Positions 23,238 to 31,908 of a stretch of DNA of 64,000 nucleotides are shown piece by piece. Source of the stretch: Armatimonadota bacterium (lineage in GTDB: Bacteria; Armatimonadota; Fimbriimonadia; Fimbriimonadales; Fimbriimonadaceae). The position numbers and the translations under genes are program-made. Each line of letters opens with the position of its first letter. The first letter of the stretch is position 1. The stretch lies in assembly GCA_037138755.1 (NCBI GenBank), contig JBAXHT010000001.1:1831805-1895804 (forward strand). Direction: 5' to 3'. The notes under the pieces are model-generated. The model was not told the DNA's origin. It saw nothing but the letters and a program-made list of their open reading frames with translations, and did no database searches.

Positions 23238-26051
23238 ATGGCGAAGGGGAAATTCGAGGTGATCCAAATCGTTCCCTCGCCCAGTATCGCCTCGGGTCTT
23301 GTTCAGCGGTTTGGCAAGCACAGCTACGGCGTTGTCACTTCGCTATCGGACTCCTATCTCGGAGCTCTCCGAACCTTACTCGATGAATCGTCGCTTGTTG
23401 ATCTGAAGCCGTTTGGTGAGTTTGTTCGGCAAGTGCATACTCAGGTGGAGGGCAGTAGCCCTCGGCTGGCATCTTCGCGTCAGGTGCTGACCGCCATAGA
23501 ACTTGCATGTGAGACTCTGCCAAACCTCGGCCCTTTTCAAAAGGTTCGCGAAAAGGCGGGGTTTCACGAGGTCGTGCGCGATGTGATTCGGCAGTTCCAG
23601 CATTGGGATGTTTGCTTCGATTCAGTTACAGAAAGTGTGACTGGAGCAAAAGCCGAAGCTCTCCATGCCATCGCGATGGAGGTTCAAAGAACACTCGAAG
23701 AAGCTTCGGCAACTTCAACCGCAAGTTTGATGAAGGCTTGTCTCGATCAATCGCTCGATCTCGACGGGCAGGAGGCTCGGTTGCTGGTCTTCAACCGCGG
23801 CGAACTGCACCCGCTTGGGTTGCGATGGCTGACGTGGCTCTCTGGACAAGGAGCAGAAGTGCAACTCGTACTGGATCGCCACGCGACGGATGCTCCGCTG
23901 TTTCGACCCTCGCAGATCACCAGTGAACTTTTGAAGAAGCCTTCAATATCCCCGGGTCAGGGCAATGGGCTGCTGAATAACCTGTTTTCAGAGTTCGACA
24001 CTGAGGGACCCGCTCTCGATCTTGTCGAGATTCACACCGTTGGCGACCCGTTTTCCGAAGCCGAATGGGCTTTGCGCCGCGCGACCGCTCTGACCGGAGA
24101 GGGAAGTGTGACAATATTTGCTCGGGATCGGGACACATACCTCCCGGTTCTGATCGCGGCAAGTCAGCGAATGCGAGTTCCAGTGAGGTTGGCGCGTCGG
24201 ACTCCCCTACTCGCCAACGGATTTGTGAAGAGTTTGCTGGCGCTATTCGATTTGCTGGAATCCAGCGACATTCGGAAACTTGGAACCCTGCTCAAGAGCG
24301 GGTATTTGGGACTCGGATTCTCCTCAGATGTAGCAAATGCAATCGAACAAGCCCATCTCCGAGGCGGCCACGAATGGGAAGAGTTCGGCACGCTAACCAG
24401 CGAACTCGAGATGTCGGACGAGCTGAAGGCAACCGTCGAGCACCTCAGAGAGCTCCGCTCCACAATCCCGTCGCAGGCGCGAACAACCTTGGAGTGGCAT
24501 GCCTTCCTGCGGTCCGCCATCGAGCAAGCTCCCTGGTTTCAGACCGTCGTCCAGCGGGGCCATGACGGGCGAGACCAGCGGGCGTTTACCGCGCTTTTGG
24601 CCGCACTAGGGCAGGATGCCGTCGTACGCCATGCTAATCGACCGGAACCAATCGCGTTTGCGATTTGGATCAAGATTCTCAAGCAGGTCCTGGATTCGGG
24701 AGACGCAAGCGTTCCGAAGCCCCCGGATGGGATTGACATCGTCACCTCGGTCGATGAGATTGGGCTCACTGATCATGTGATCGCACTTGGCCTATTGGAA
24801 GGCGCATTCCCCCGCCGACGCTCTGAGAATCCGATCCTCAGCGACGACGACCTCGCGGCTTTTGCGGCAGTCCCACCCATTACCAATAGCTTCGATATCG
24901 CCGCTGCAGAGCGAGATCACTTCTACCGATTGTGCGCCTGCCCGTCGCGAGGCTTGATCCTCAGTTACCCTCAAATCGACGGAGATCGGGATAACATCGC
25001 GGCGTTCTACTTGGCAGAAATCAAACGAGTCTGTCCGGATGTGCGAGAGTTTGTTCATCCTCGTCGAGAGTTGCTTCCCCCGCCGGATGAGTGCGAGCTC
25101 GAATCAGATCGCGTGCTTTCGGTCGCACTTCAGGCTCCTTCCGAGCAACCACCAAGTAACCAGCTCACCAGCCAGTCGGCACAGGACCTGATCCGGTATG
25201 ACAAGTCGCCGATCCGCCCCAAGGACCTCAAGGCAATGCGGAACTGTTCGTTCCAGTTCCTCTCTCAGCGGAAACTGCCAGTCCCTTGGGAGCAAGGCGA
25301 CTATTGGCGGAGGCTGCTCCGCGTTCCGGAGCGGGCGCAATTGCTGACCAGTCCTGACCCGGAGTCGGCCGACCGAGCCCTTCGCGCCGCGTACACCAGC
25401 GTTTTGGATGAAATCCGTCCCCAGCTTCCCGCCTGGGAGTTTGATCTCTTAGAGCAAGGATCGGAGCGGGTGTTTGCCGCTCTGATCGAGCGGGAGTTTG
25501 CCGCTCGCGAGCTGTGGCATCGCGATCCTCTGAACACCCGAATCGGGGGGCGGCTCGAGGACTTCAATCCAGCGACGATTTACAAAGAGTCTTTGGCGGG
25601 AGTCACCGAGCAGAACTCGAGGCGAACGCTTCACCTCTACCGAATGAACCCTCCCGAAAAGATCACGGGTTCAAATCGAGAGGACTTGACCTTGGAGTAC
25701 GGCTCTATGATTGAAGCGGCTTGGGTCGATGTGCATGAAGTTGAGGTCGAAATCGAAGGTCTTGGCGAGCGGCGGACCAAGATCATCTACATTCCAGAGG
25801 ATGCTCCGCACCATCGGTCAACCGACGAACTGAACGTCATCAACTTGGGACAAGGCGATGCTACTCGCGATGACCTCCGAGCGACCTTGAAAAAGCTTTA
25901 TGGCGACGGACTAAAGAATGCTCGGTCTGGCCAGTTACTGGCGACCCCCGGTGACCACTGTGCCTACTGCAACGTCAGCGATCTCTGCCGGCGGTCACAG
26001 CTTGCCAGCGAAGAAGAGGATGTTTTTGGAGGTGGTGATGAAGGCCATTGA
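23238..26051 (+). CDS. AddB-like recombination protein with Fe-S cysteine cluster
   Basis: A 937-residue protein with the layout of AddB/RexB: an inactivated helicase-like region (residues ~1-600, including HVIALGLLEGAFPRR), then a C-terminal nuclease-type region. The cysteines expected to hold an Fe-S cluster are present: NCSFQFL and, near the end, CAYCNVSDLC (CxxCxxxxxC). The usual catalytic signature (GxxDRID... DYKTG) is not visible; VINLGQGDAT stands where DYKT is expected. So it may be a structural DNA-end-binding partner rather than a nuclease. The helicase gene overlaps its end by 14 nt. AddAB complexes process double-strand breaks for RecA. Confidence 0.75.
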   Translation: MAKGKFEVIQIVPSPSIASGLVQRFGKHSYGVVTSLSDSYLGALRTLLDESSLVDLKPFGEFVRQVHTQVEGSSPRLASSRQVLTAIELACETLPNLGPFQKVREKAGFHEVVRDVIRQFQHWDVCFDSVTESVTGAKAEALHAIAMEVQRTLEEASATSTASLMKACLDQSLDLDGQEARLLVFNRGELHPLGLRWLTWLSGQGAEVQLVLDRHATDAPLFRPSQITSELLKKPSISPGQGNGLLNNLFSEFDTEGPALDLVEIHTVGDPFSEAEWALRRATALTGEGSVTIFARDRDTYLPVLIAASQRMRVPVRLARRTPLLANGFVKSLLALFDLLESSDIRKLGTLLKSGYLGLGFSSDVANAIEQAHLRGGHEWEEFGTLTSELEMSDELKATVEHLRELRSTIPSQARTTLEWHAFLRSAIEQAPWFQTVVQRGHDGRDQRAFTALLAALGQDAVVRHANRPEPIAFAIWIKILKQVLDSGDASVPKPPDGIDIVTSVDEIGLTDHVIALGLLEGAFPRRRSENPILSDDDLAAFAAVPPITNSFDIAAAERDHFYRLCACPSRGLILSYPQIDGDRDNIAAFYLAEIKRVCPDVREFVHPRRELLPPPDECELESDRVLSVALQAPSEQPPSNQLTSQSAQDLIRYDKSPIRPKDLKAMRNCSFQFLSQRKLPVPWEQGDYWRRLLRVPERAQLLTSPDPESADRALRAAYTSVLDEIRPQLPAWEFDLLEQGSERVFAALIEREFAARELWHRDPLNTRIGGRLEDFNPATIYKESLAGVTEQNSRRTLHLYRMNPPEKITGSNREDLTLEYGSMIEAAWVDVHEVEVEIEGLGERRTKIIYIPEDAPHHRSTDELNVINLGQGDATRDDLRATLKKLYGDGLKNARSGQLLATPGDHCAYCNVSDLCRRSQLASEEEDVFGGGDEGH

Positions 26052-28320
26052 GCTAACTGACGAGCAGAAATCGGTTGTCGAGCGAACCACTGGAGAATTC
26101 GTGGTGATCGCATCTGCCGGTTCCGGCAAGACCACCGTTCTGTCCGAGCGATATCTGAATCTGATACAGAATCACGGAATTCGGCCCAGCCAAATCCTGA
26201 CGATTACCTTCACCAAGAGAGCGGCGGCAGAAATGAAGGGCCGTATCGTGGCCAAGCTCCGCGAACGGCACTTGCTTGACGAAGCCCAGGAAGCGGAGAC
26301 TGGCCCGATCCAGACGATTCATAGCTTCTACGAGCGGGTCCTCAGGGAGAACTCTCCGGCGGCTGGGCTCGATCCTAAATTTGAAGTGGTGACCGGAGGT
26401 GAGTCGGCACGTCTGACCACGGAGTGCATCAAGAGGGCGATCAGCTATGCCGAGGAAGAAGGCGGAGAGACTCGATTCGCGTTGAAACGTCTTGCTGGAA
26501 AGACGGAGCGCGACGGAAACGGTAGCTATGCGAAGCTCATGGACTTGGTCGGCTCCGCACTCCGAAGTTTCCGAGACAGTGGTCACCCTCGGACGTCTCT
26601 GGCTAGTCTCTACACTTCGCCAGAGGACTTTTTGCGCAACACTGACGAAGACCTGAAAGCACTTCTCCCTGCGGCATTTCGACCGCCGATTGGCGAGACA
26701 AACTGGCACGGCGACGTATTCAAAGACCTCAAGGCCAATAAGCAGCAAGGCGCTTATCCGTGGCTCAAACCGGTCATTCCTCCCGGTGACTCGCTCAATG
26801 GAGCTCGAATCATCGTCGGTCTCGCTCAACTTGCCCTCACTGCTTGGGCGATGCTTGAAGACGAGCATCGAAAAAATAATCACCTCGATTACACCGCCCT
26901 GGAAGCTCGAACAGTGCGGTTGCTAGAGAGTTCCCCTGAGGTTCGAGACCGGCTTAACAGACAGTATCGTCACGTCATGGTTGATGAGAGCCAGGATCTA
27001 AACCCCAACCAAATGAGGCTATTGAAGGCGATACAGCCTGAGTCCAAGATGCTGGTTGGCGACGATAAGCAGTCGATATTCCTCTTCCGAAACGCAGTCG
27101 GAAACTTCATTCAAGGCTACGAGAGCGACCAGATCCTGCGGCTCAGCAAGAGTCATCGCAGCGAACAGCCGATCCAGCAGCTGGTCGATATGGTCTTCGC
27201 TTCTGCGATGCAAGCCACTTATCAGCCAATGACTAGCGTCCTTAATGCGACCCTCGAAGATGCTCCCTGGCAACCAAGCCAGACGCACTCCGAGGTGCTG
27301 ATGCTTGGAGCAAAAGAGGCTTGGCACGAAGTCGTCCAACGCGTGCGAAATCTTCAATTAGAAGGCGTTAAACTGAATGATATCGCTGTTCTCACGGCAA
27401 ACCATAAGCACGGCAAAGTGATCGCAAGTTACCTTCGCCGCAACGGCATCGGAGTCCGAGAAAGTGCTGGGAAGGCCAACTATTACGCCAAGTTGGAGGT
27501 GCGAGACATCTGCAATACCCTCACAGCGTTAGCCGACCCAGAGAACCGTTTTGCCCTTATCGCCTGCCTTCGGAGTCCGGTTTGCGAACTCTCATTGGAT
27601 ACCACCGTGATGATCGGAGCGTTTGAAGGGAAACCCTTCGATTTCCAACCCGAATTGGCCGAAGACCAAGCCAAGTTTGAACGGTTCAAGAAGTGGTTTC
27701 TGCCGCTGAGAGAACTCTCAGATCGGCTTCCCGCATGGGAGGTGATCTCGCAAATCATGGCGGAATCGGACCTCCTTCAAAACCTTGCCACTCGCCAAGA
27801 GCGAAGGAAGCGAATCGAGAATGTTCGGAAGTTGCTCGTGATGGCCGCTGCGAAGCCAGAACTGAATGCATTGGAGTATGCGGCGATGATTAAGGACATC
27901 GAGCGGCTTTCGGACGCGGAAGTTGATCCATCAATCGTGGACCCGACTGAAGACCTGGTGACGACAATCACAATCCACTCAGCGAAGGGCCTCGAGTGGC
28001 CGGTTGTCATCCTCGCAGATGCAATGATGCACAAGGTGCGTTCGGTATACGCACCCGTTTTTGATCCCGAGCGAGGGTGGTTTGGCTACTGGCAACGTGG
28101 TGCGAATACCTACTCAAGCGAGTTTATCAAGGAGCAGGAGAAAGAGAATCGAGCGGCTGAGTTGTTAAGGCTCCAGTACGTGGCGATGACTAGGGCAAAG
28201 AAGAAGCTTATTCTGGTGGGATGGGAAGGGAACCGGGCGGGCTTGATTGAACTCGTTCGCTCAAGTATCGGCTCAGCCGCGTTTTCGAGCATCATCACTA
28301 CCGCCGTGACACCGGAGTAG
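26038..28320 (+). CDS. UvrD/AddA-like superfamily 1 helicase
   Basis: A 760-residue SF1 helicase with Q-motif TDEQKSVVE, Walker A ASAGSGKTT (K31), Ia ITFTKRAAAEM, Walker B VMVDESQDLNPNQ, III GDDKQSIFLFR, V ITIHSAKGLEWP and VI QYVAMTRAKKKL. It ends soon after motif VI, so it lacks the C-terminal nuclease domain of full AddA (about 1200 residues). The ATG at 26038 follows TTGGAGG and overlaps the AddB-like gene, implying a fixed ratio of the two products. Likely the motor of a reduced AddAB-type DNA-end processing complex. Confidence 0.85.
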   Translation: MKAIELTDEQKSVVERTTGEFVVIASAGSGKTTVLSERYLNLIQNHGIRPSQILTITFTKRAAAEMKGRIVAKLRERHLLDEAQEAETGPIQTIHSFYERVLRENSPAAGLDPKFEVVTGGESARLTTECIKRAISYAEEEGGETRFALKRLAGKTERDGNGSYAKLMDLVGSALRSFRDSGHPRTSLASLYTSPEDFLRNTDEDLKALLPAAFRPPIGETNWHGDVFKDLKANKQQGAYPWLKPVIPPGDSLNGARIIVGLAQLALTAWAMLEDEHRKNNHLDYTALEARTVRLLESSPEVRDRLNRQYRHVMVDESQDLNPNQMRLLKAIQPESKMLVGDDKQSIFLFRNAVGNFIQGYESDQILRLSKSHRSEQPIQQLVDMVFASAMQATYQPMTSVLNATLEDAPWQPSQTHSEVLMLGAKEAWHEVVQRVRNLQLEGVKLNDIAVLTANHKHGKVIASYLRRNGIGVRESAGKANYYAKLEVRDICNTLTALADPENRFALIACLRSPVCELSLDTTVMIGAFEGKPFDFQPELAEDQAKFERFKKWFLPLRELSDRLPAWEVISQIMAESDLLQNLATRQERRKRIENVRKLLVMAAAKPELNALEYAAMIKDIERLSDAEVDPSIVDPTEDLVTTITIHSAKGLEWPVVILADAMMHKVRSVYAPVFDPERGWFGYWQRGANTYSSEFIKEQEKENRAAELLRLQYVAMTRAKKKLILVGWEGNRAGLIELVRSSIGSAAFSSIITTAVTPE

Positions 28321-28330
28321 ACTAAGCACG

Positions 28331-29197
28331 ATGCAAGTCGCCGCCGTTCAGTTCGCTCCCGACAAGGGCAAACTTGCGCCAAACCTTGATCGGATTGCCG
28401 AAGGGATCATTCAGGCGGCGAATGAGAATTGTGATTTGGTGGCGTTTCCCGAGACGGCGACGACCGGCTACTTCTTGGAAGGTGGAGTTGTCGAGCTCTG
28501 TATGACCGCCGGCGAGTTGGCCACCGAACTGAGCCAGCGGTTGAGTGGCAAGCTCTCGCGCGAGATCGACGTCGTGACCGGATATTATCAACTTGAAGAC
28601 GGAAACATATACAATTCATCCGCCTTTTTAAGTTGCAATTCACATGGTGCCGAGCACAAGAGCAGCTATCAGAAGTTCTTTTTGCCGACCTATGGAGTGT
28701 TTGATGAAGACCGCTTTGTCTCCCGAGGACGCTCGCTGGGAGTTGTTGAAACTAAGCTCGGCAAGACTGGGATGATGATTTGCGAAGACGTCTGGCACTC
28801 GATCTTTCCGACCATGACGGCGGTCGCCGGAGCGACGACGATGGTGATTCCTTCTGCCTCACCCGCGCGAGGCTTTAACGGCGATCACATCGAGAACCAC
28901 GACCGGTACGGTCGTCTTGTCAAAGGAATCAGCGAGGAGCATGGCGTCTTCTGCATCCTCTGCCAGCTTGTCGGGTTCGAGGGCGGAAAGGGATTCGTAG
29001 GTGGCTCGATGATTACCGATCCATTCGGCCGGGTCCTCGTCGAGGCCCCGGTGGGGAAAGAAGCAATCATCGTCGCCGAACTTGACCTTGGACTGGTTCA
29101 GATCGCACGGGCTTCCACTCCGCTCATCTCCGACCTGCAGGCGGCTTGGCCCACGATCCAAACTCTAGTCACCGAAGCGGGCGAAGTCCGCCCGTAA
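28331..29197 (+). CDS. Carbon-nitrogen hydrolase (nitrilase superfamily)
   Basis: A 288-residue hydrolase. The triad is visible: Glu in VAFPETATTGY, Lys in SSYQKFFLPTYGVFDE and Cys in GMMICEDVWHS. The ICEDVW form is like amidohydrolase/glutaminase domains of NAD synthetases and related amidases. TAGACT, formed partly by the previous stop codon, lies 7 nt before the ATG. The 3' end overlaps the convergent phosphoesterase by 29 nt. Confidence 0.85.
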   Translation: MQVAAVQFAPDKGKLAPNLDRIAEGIIQAANENCDLVAFPETATTGYFLEGGVVELCMTAGELATELSQRLSGKLSREIDVVTGYYQLEDGNIYNSSAFLSCNSHGAEHKSSYQKFFLPTYGVFDEDRFVSRGRSLGVVETKLGKTGMMICEDVWHSIFPTMTAVAGATTMVIPSASPARGFNGDHIENHDRYGRLVKGISEEHGVFCILCQLVGFEGGKGFVGGSMITDPFGRVLVEAPVGKEAIIVAELDLGLVQIARASTPLISDLQAAWPTIQTLVTEAGEVRP

Positions 29198-29879
29198 GTA
29201 CCCCATTCTCCCACTGGTAGACGCCAGCAAAGCGATTGTGCGACCCACCTTGGCAGATGTAAGTGTTGCCTTCCCGGTAAGGCTCTTGCAAGAAAGTGTG
29301 CGAGTGTCCTCCAAAAATGATGTCAATCTCCGGTGCGGCTCGGGCGAGTTCGATGTCGCGCTGATGGCCGATGTGGGTAACCGCGCAAAGCAATTCGACA
29401 GACGCGCGCATTTGCCGCGCGCACTCAACGGCAACGGGAATCGGTTGAGTCCAGCGGTGAGCCCAAAGTGCCTTGTCGCGCTTTGCCTCGGTCGCCATCG
29501 GAACCATGACTCCGAAGAAGCCAATCCGAAGATCATTGACGTCCAGCGTGAATCCCCCCGCATATGCTGAAATACCATCAGACTGGTTCATATTCGCAAC
29601 GACGATCTTATGAGAAGCTCCCTCAATTTTCTTCTCAAACGCCGCTCGAATCGGATGCGTCTCGCGATTTCCGAGAACCGATACGTCTAACTGCAATTCC
29701 TGAAATTTTGCCCAAACCGGATCGGGACCCAGCGGAATCCCGAGGTTGCCGGTCCTGATGGAATCCCCCGAATCGACGTACAAATCCACTTCCTTCCGAA
29801 GTGCGGAGAGAGCGTCAAACACCTCATCCGTCAAGGTGCCGTGCATATCATTTGTGTGCAAAAACGAAACTTTTCCCAC
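29169..29879 (-). CDS. Metallophosphoesterase (5'-nucleotidase/UshA-type catalytic domain)
   Basis: A 236-residue protein with the complete metal-site set: FLHTNDMHG, VDSGDS, LGNRETH, VTHIGHQRD and GGHSHTF. It resembles the catalytic half of 5'-nucleotidases but has neither a signal peptide nor the C-terminal nucleotide-binding domain, so it is probably cytoplasmic. Start GTG at 29879, 8 nt downstream of a TATAGT shared with the divergent YHS gene. Confidence 0.82.
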   Translation of the reverse strand: MGKVSFLHTNDMHGTLTDEVFDALSALRKEVDLYVDSGDSIRTGNLGIPLGPDPVWAKFQELQLDVSVLGNRETHPIRAAFEKKIEGASHKIVVANMNQSDGISAYAGGFTLDVNDLRIGFFGVMVPMATEAKRDKALWAHRWTQPIPVAVECARQMRASVELLCAVTHIGHQRDIELARAAPEIDIIFGGHSHTFLQEPYREGNTYICQGGSHNRFAGVYQWENGVLTGGLRPLR

Positions 29880-29887
29880 CGTCCGTG

Positions 29888-29895
29888 ACTATACT
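29888..29895. promoter_or_regulatory. Shared symmetric -10 between divergent genes
   Basis: The sequence ACTATACT reads TATACT on + (29890-29895, 9 nt before ATG 29905) and TATAGT on - (29893-29888, 8 nt before GTG 29879). One AT core therefore seems to serve both strands, giving leaderless or nearly leaderless mRNAs. Confidence 0.5.
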
Positions 29896-29904
29896 TGAAG
29901 AGTT

Positions 29905-30177
29905 ATGAAGAAACTCGTGGTAGCTCTCATGCTCTGCGCGATGGTGGTTCCGGCCATCAACGCTCAGGATAAGGACAAGAAGAAGAAGGAACTGCACTGC
30001 GCCGTAATGCCGCAGGACAAGATCGACGTCAAGAAGTCAACGAAGGCTAAGCTCTTCAGCGACTACAAGGGCAACCGATACTACTTCTGCTGCGCTGGCT
30101 GCAAACCAGCTTTCGACAAGGATCCAGAGAAGTACAAGGACGCCGATCACGTTCCAATCCCAAAGAAAAAGGGTTGA
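29905..30177 (+). CDS. Exported YHS-type metal-binding protein
   Basis: A 90-residue protein with a signal peptide (about residues 1-20, ending AINAQ) and a Lys-rich linker. The mature domain has HCAVM, FSDYKGNRYYFCCAGCKPAF and DPEKY, the YHS/TRASH-like pattern (Cys pair and aromatic core) that binds heavy metals such as copper. Cys positions: CAVM, then CCAGC. Single gene between a bidirectional promoter and a terminator. Confidence 0.8.
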   Translation: MKKLVVALMLCAMVVPAINAQDKDKKKKELHCAVMPQDKIDVKKSTKAKLFSDYKGNRYYFCCAGCKPAFDKDPEKYKDADHVPIPKKKG

Positions 30178-30187
30178 TTGTTGAAAA

Positions 30188-30216
30188 GGGCGACTCTAAA
30201 AGAGTCGCCCTTTTTT
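30188..30216 (+). terminator. Rho-independent terminator
   Basis: GGGCGACTCT-AAA-AGAGTCGCCC followed by TTTTTT; 10 nt after the YHS gene stop. Confidence 0.92.
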
Positions 30217-30280
30217 GTGGAAATTTTTGGGTAAAGAGTTCGGCGAGTGGCTTGGGCCCTCATCCGAACTTGAGGCTATC

Positions 30281-30850
30281 TCAAACTCGAATTCGCTCTG
30301 CCGGTCGATTTTGAGTCGAAACGGAGGAAACCGTCTCCGGCGCTCCGAGCTCAGCTCGGCTCGCTCGAACCGATGCCCCGATTCGGTCAACGTTTGATTC
30401 CAATCGCGTCAACAAATCGGCAGCGTACTGATCTGCTCCGCGTCGAATTTGCGCTGCAGTTCGCTCGGCTTCGTTTCGCAGACCCTCGGCCTGATCTTTG
30501 GCCAGTCGGAAAACTTCGCTTTCGGCTACCAGTCGCTCCTGCTGAATCTTCGCGCTTTCGATGATTTGCATCGACTGTTCGTTTGCGGTGTCGACAAGTC
30601 GTGTCGCCTCTCGCTTTGCATTTTCGATAATCTGGTCGGCTGTCTCCTGAGCAGACTTTTTGATCTCTTCGGACTGTCGCATGTTCTGGGCTGCCCCAAC
30701 AATTTCGACCGGCAGAGACTGCTTAATCTTGTTGATTTGCAACTCAATCTCTTCCTGATCCAGCCCGTAGGTGAGTCGCCCGATGATCTTTCGGGGTTCT
30801 TCCAAGGTTAAGATTTGGAGTTCTTCGAGGAGCACAACAACGTCTTGCAT
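30281..30850 (-). CDS. Coiled-coil protein, DivIVA/F0F1 subunit-b-like
   Basis: A 189-residue protein. About residues 20-160 form a long charged coiled coil rich in A, E, Q and R (for example ESAKIQQERLVAESEVFRLA). No membrane segment is present. Similar proteins are often annotated as DivIVA-like or ATP-synthase subunit b-like; neither is proven here. It has a strong Shine-Dalgarno (TTAGGAGG) and is divergent from argB. Confidence 0.6.
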   Translation of the reverse strand: MQDVVVLLEELQILTLEEPRKIIGRLTYGLDQEEIELQINKIKQSLPVEIVGAAQNMRQSEEIKKSAQETADQIIENAKREATRLVDTANEQSMQIIESAKIQQERLVAESEVFRLAKDQAEGLRNEAERTAAQIRRGADQYAADLLTRLESNVDRIGASVRASRAELGAPETVSSVSTQNRPAERIRV

Positions 30851-30885
30851 AACGGTTTCCAGCCTCCTAATTGTGCCACTTTTTT

Positions 30886-31758
30886 ATGAGATTGTTAAGC
30901 AGTCATACTGTTTTTGTGACCGATATTCGCGGCGATATTCTCAATCAGGCTCTACCGTACATCCAGCAATTCCAGAGCCACACATTCGTCGTAAAATTTG
31001 GTGGCTCGGCGATGCGTTCACCCGAAGCAACCGAGAGTGTCATCCGTAATGTGCTCTTGCTCTCTTTGGTAGGAATACGTATCGTTCTCGTCCACGGCGG
31101 CGGCCCAGAAATCGACACTTGGCTCAAGAAACTTGGGATCGAAAAGGTAACTCACGAGGGCCTGCGAGTCACTGACGACACTACAATGGAAGTTGTTGAA
31201 ATGGCACTTGCTGGTCGAGCGAACAAGTCCTTGGTTGGGTTGATCCAGCGGTTGGGAGGCAAGGCAGTCGGACTCTCGGGAAGGGACGGCAATCTTCTTC
31301 AGGCCGAAGCGATTTCAGATCAGTTAGGAAGAGTTGGGAACGTAACGATGGTGAATGACGAGATCGTCTCCGTCGCGCTAGCTGCGGGCTTTATTCCCGT
31401 TGTCTGCTCCGTGGCCACCGATTCAAACCACCAGCCCCTCAACGTCAACGCAGACACCGCCGCCGCGGCTCTCGCCGCCGCTATCAGCGCCTCAAAGCTG
31501 ATCCTGCTCTCGGATACCGCCGGAGTGCTTTCAGACCGCAATGATCCTGGGTCAACGATTTCCAGACTGACCGCCAAAGAAGCAAGGACGATGATCAATC
31601 AGAAGCGAGCCGACGGCGGCATGATCCCCAAGCTTGAAGCAGGAATCGAAGCCGTCGAGAAAGGCGTCGGAAGTGTCCACCTCATCGACGGCTCCAGCCC
31701 AAATTCCCTCTTGCTCGAGATCTTTACCGACGCTGGCGTCGGCACCATGATTGTTTAG
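30886..31758 (+). CDS. argB: Acetylglutamate kinase
   Basis: About 290 residues; phosphorylates N-acetylglutamate in arginine synthesis. Motifs: VVKFGGSAM, LVHGGGPEI, GLSGRDGNLL, NVNADTAAAALAAAI and the C-terminal ADGGMIPKLEAG. The start is uncertain: ATG 30886 is used here, but GTG at 30871 or GTG at 30916 are possible and none has a good ribosome-binding site. No other arg genes are adjacent. Confidence 0.93.
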   Translation: MRLLSSHTVFVTDIRGDILNQALPYIQQFQSHTFVVKFGGSAMRSPEATESVIRNVLLLSLVGIRIVLVHGGGPEIDTWLKKLGIEKVTHEGLRVTDDTTMEVVEMALAGRANKSLVGLIQRLGGKAVGLSGRDGNLLQAEAISDQLGRVGNVTMVNDEIVSVALAAGFIPVVCSVATDSNHQPLNVNADTAAAALAAAISASKLILLSDTAGVLSDRNDPGSTISRLTAKEARTMINQKRADGGMIPKLEAGIEAVEKGVGSVHLIDGSSPNSLLLEIFTDAGVGTMIV

Positions 31759-31837
31759 CACCACTGAGATCGCAGACCGAAGATCCCAACGAAGCGGGGG
31801 GTCTCGCCTGACTCAGCAAGCGAAGCGAGCAGTGAAG

Positions 31838-31883
31838 CCCCCTCTCCTTTCTGGGAGGGAGAGGGGGTTGGGAGAGTGAGGGC
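31838..31883 (+). repeat. GC-rich hairpin repeat between argB and the S41 peptidase gene
   Basis: Arms CCCCCTCTCC (31838-31847) and GGAGAGGGGG (31858-31867), followed by TTGGGAGAGTGAGGG. The CCCTCTCC...GGAGAGGGGGTTGGG form is a widespread class of small dispersed repeat. It lacks a T run, so a terminator role is unlikely. Confidence 0.55.
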
Positions 31884-31908
31884 GGTAATTGACTACCTCC
31901 TCCAAGCG

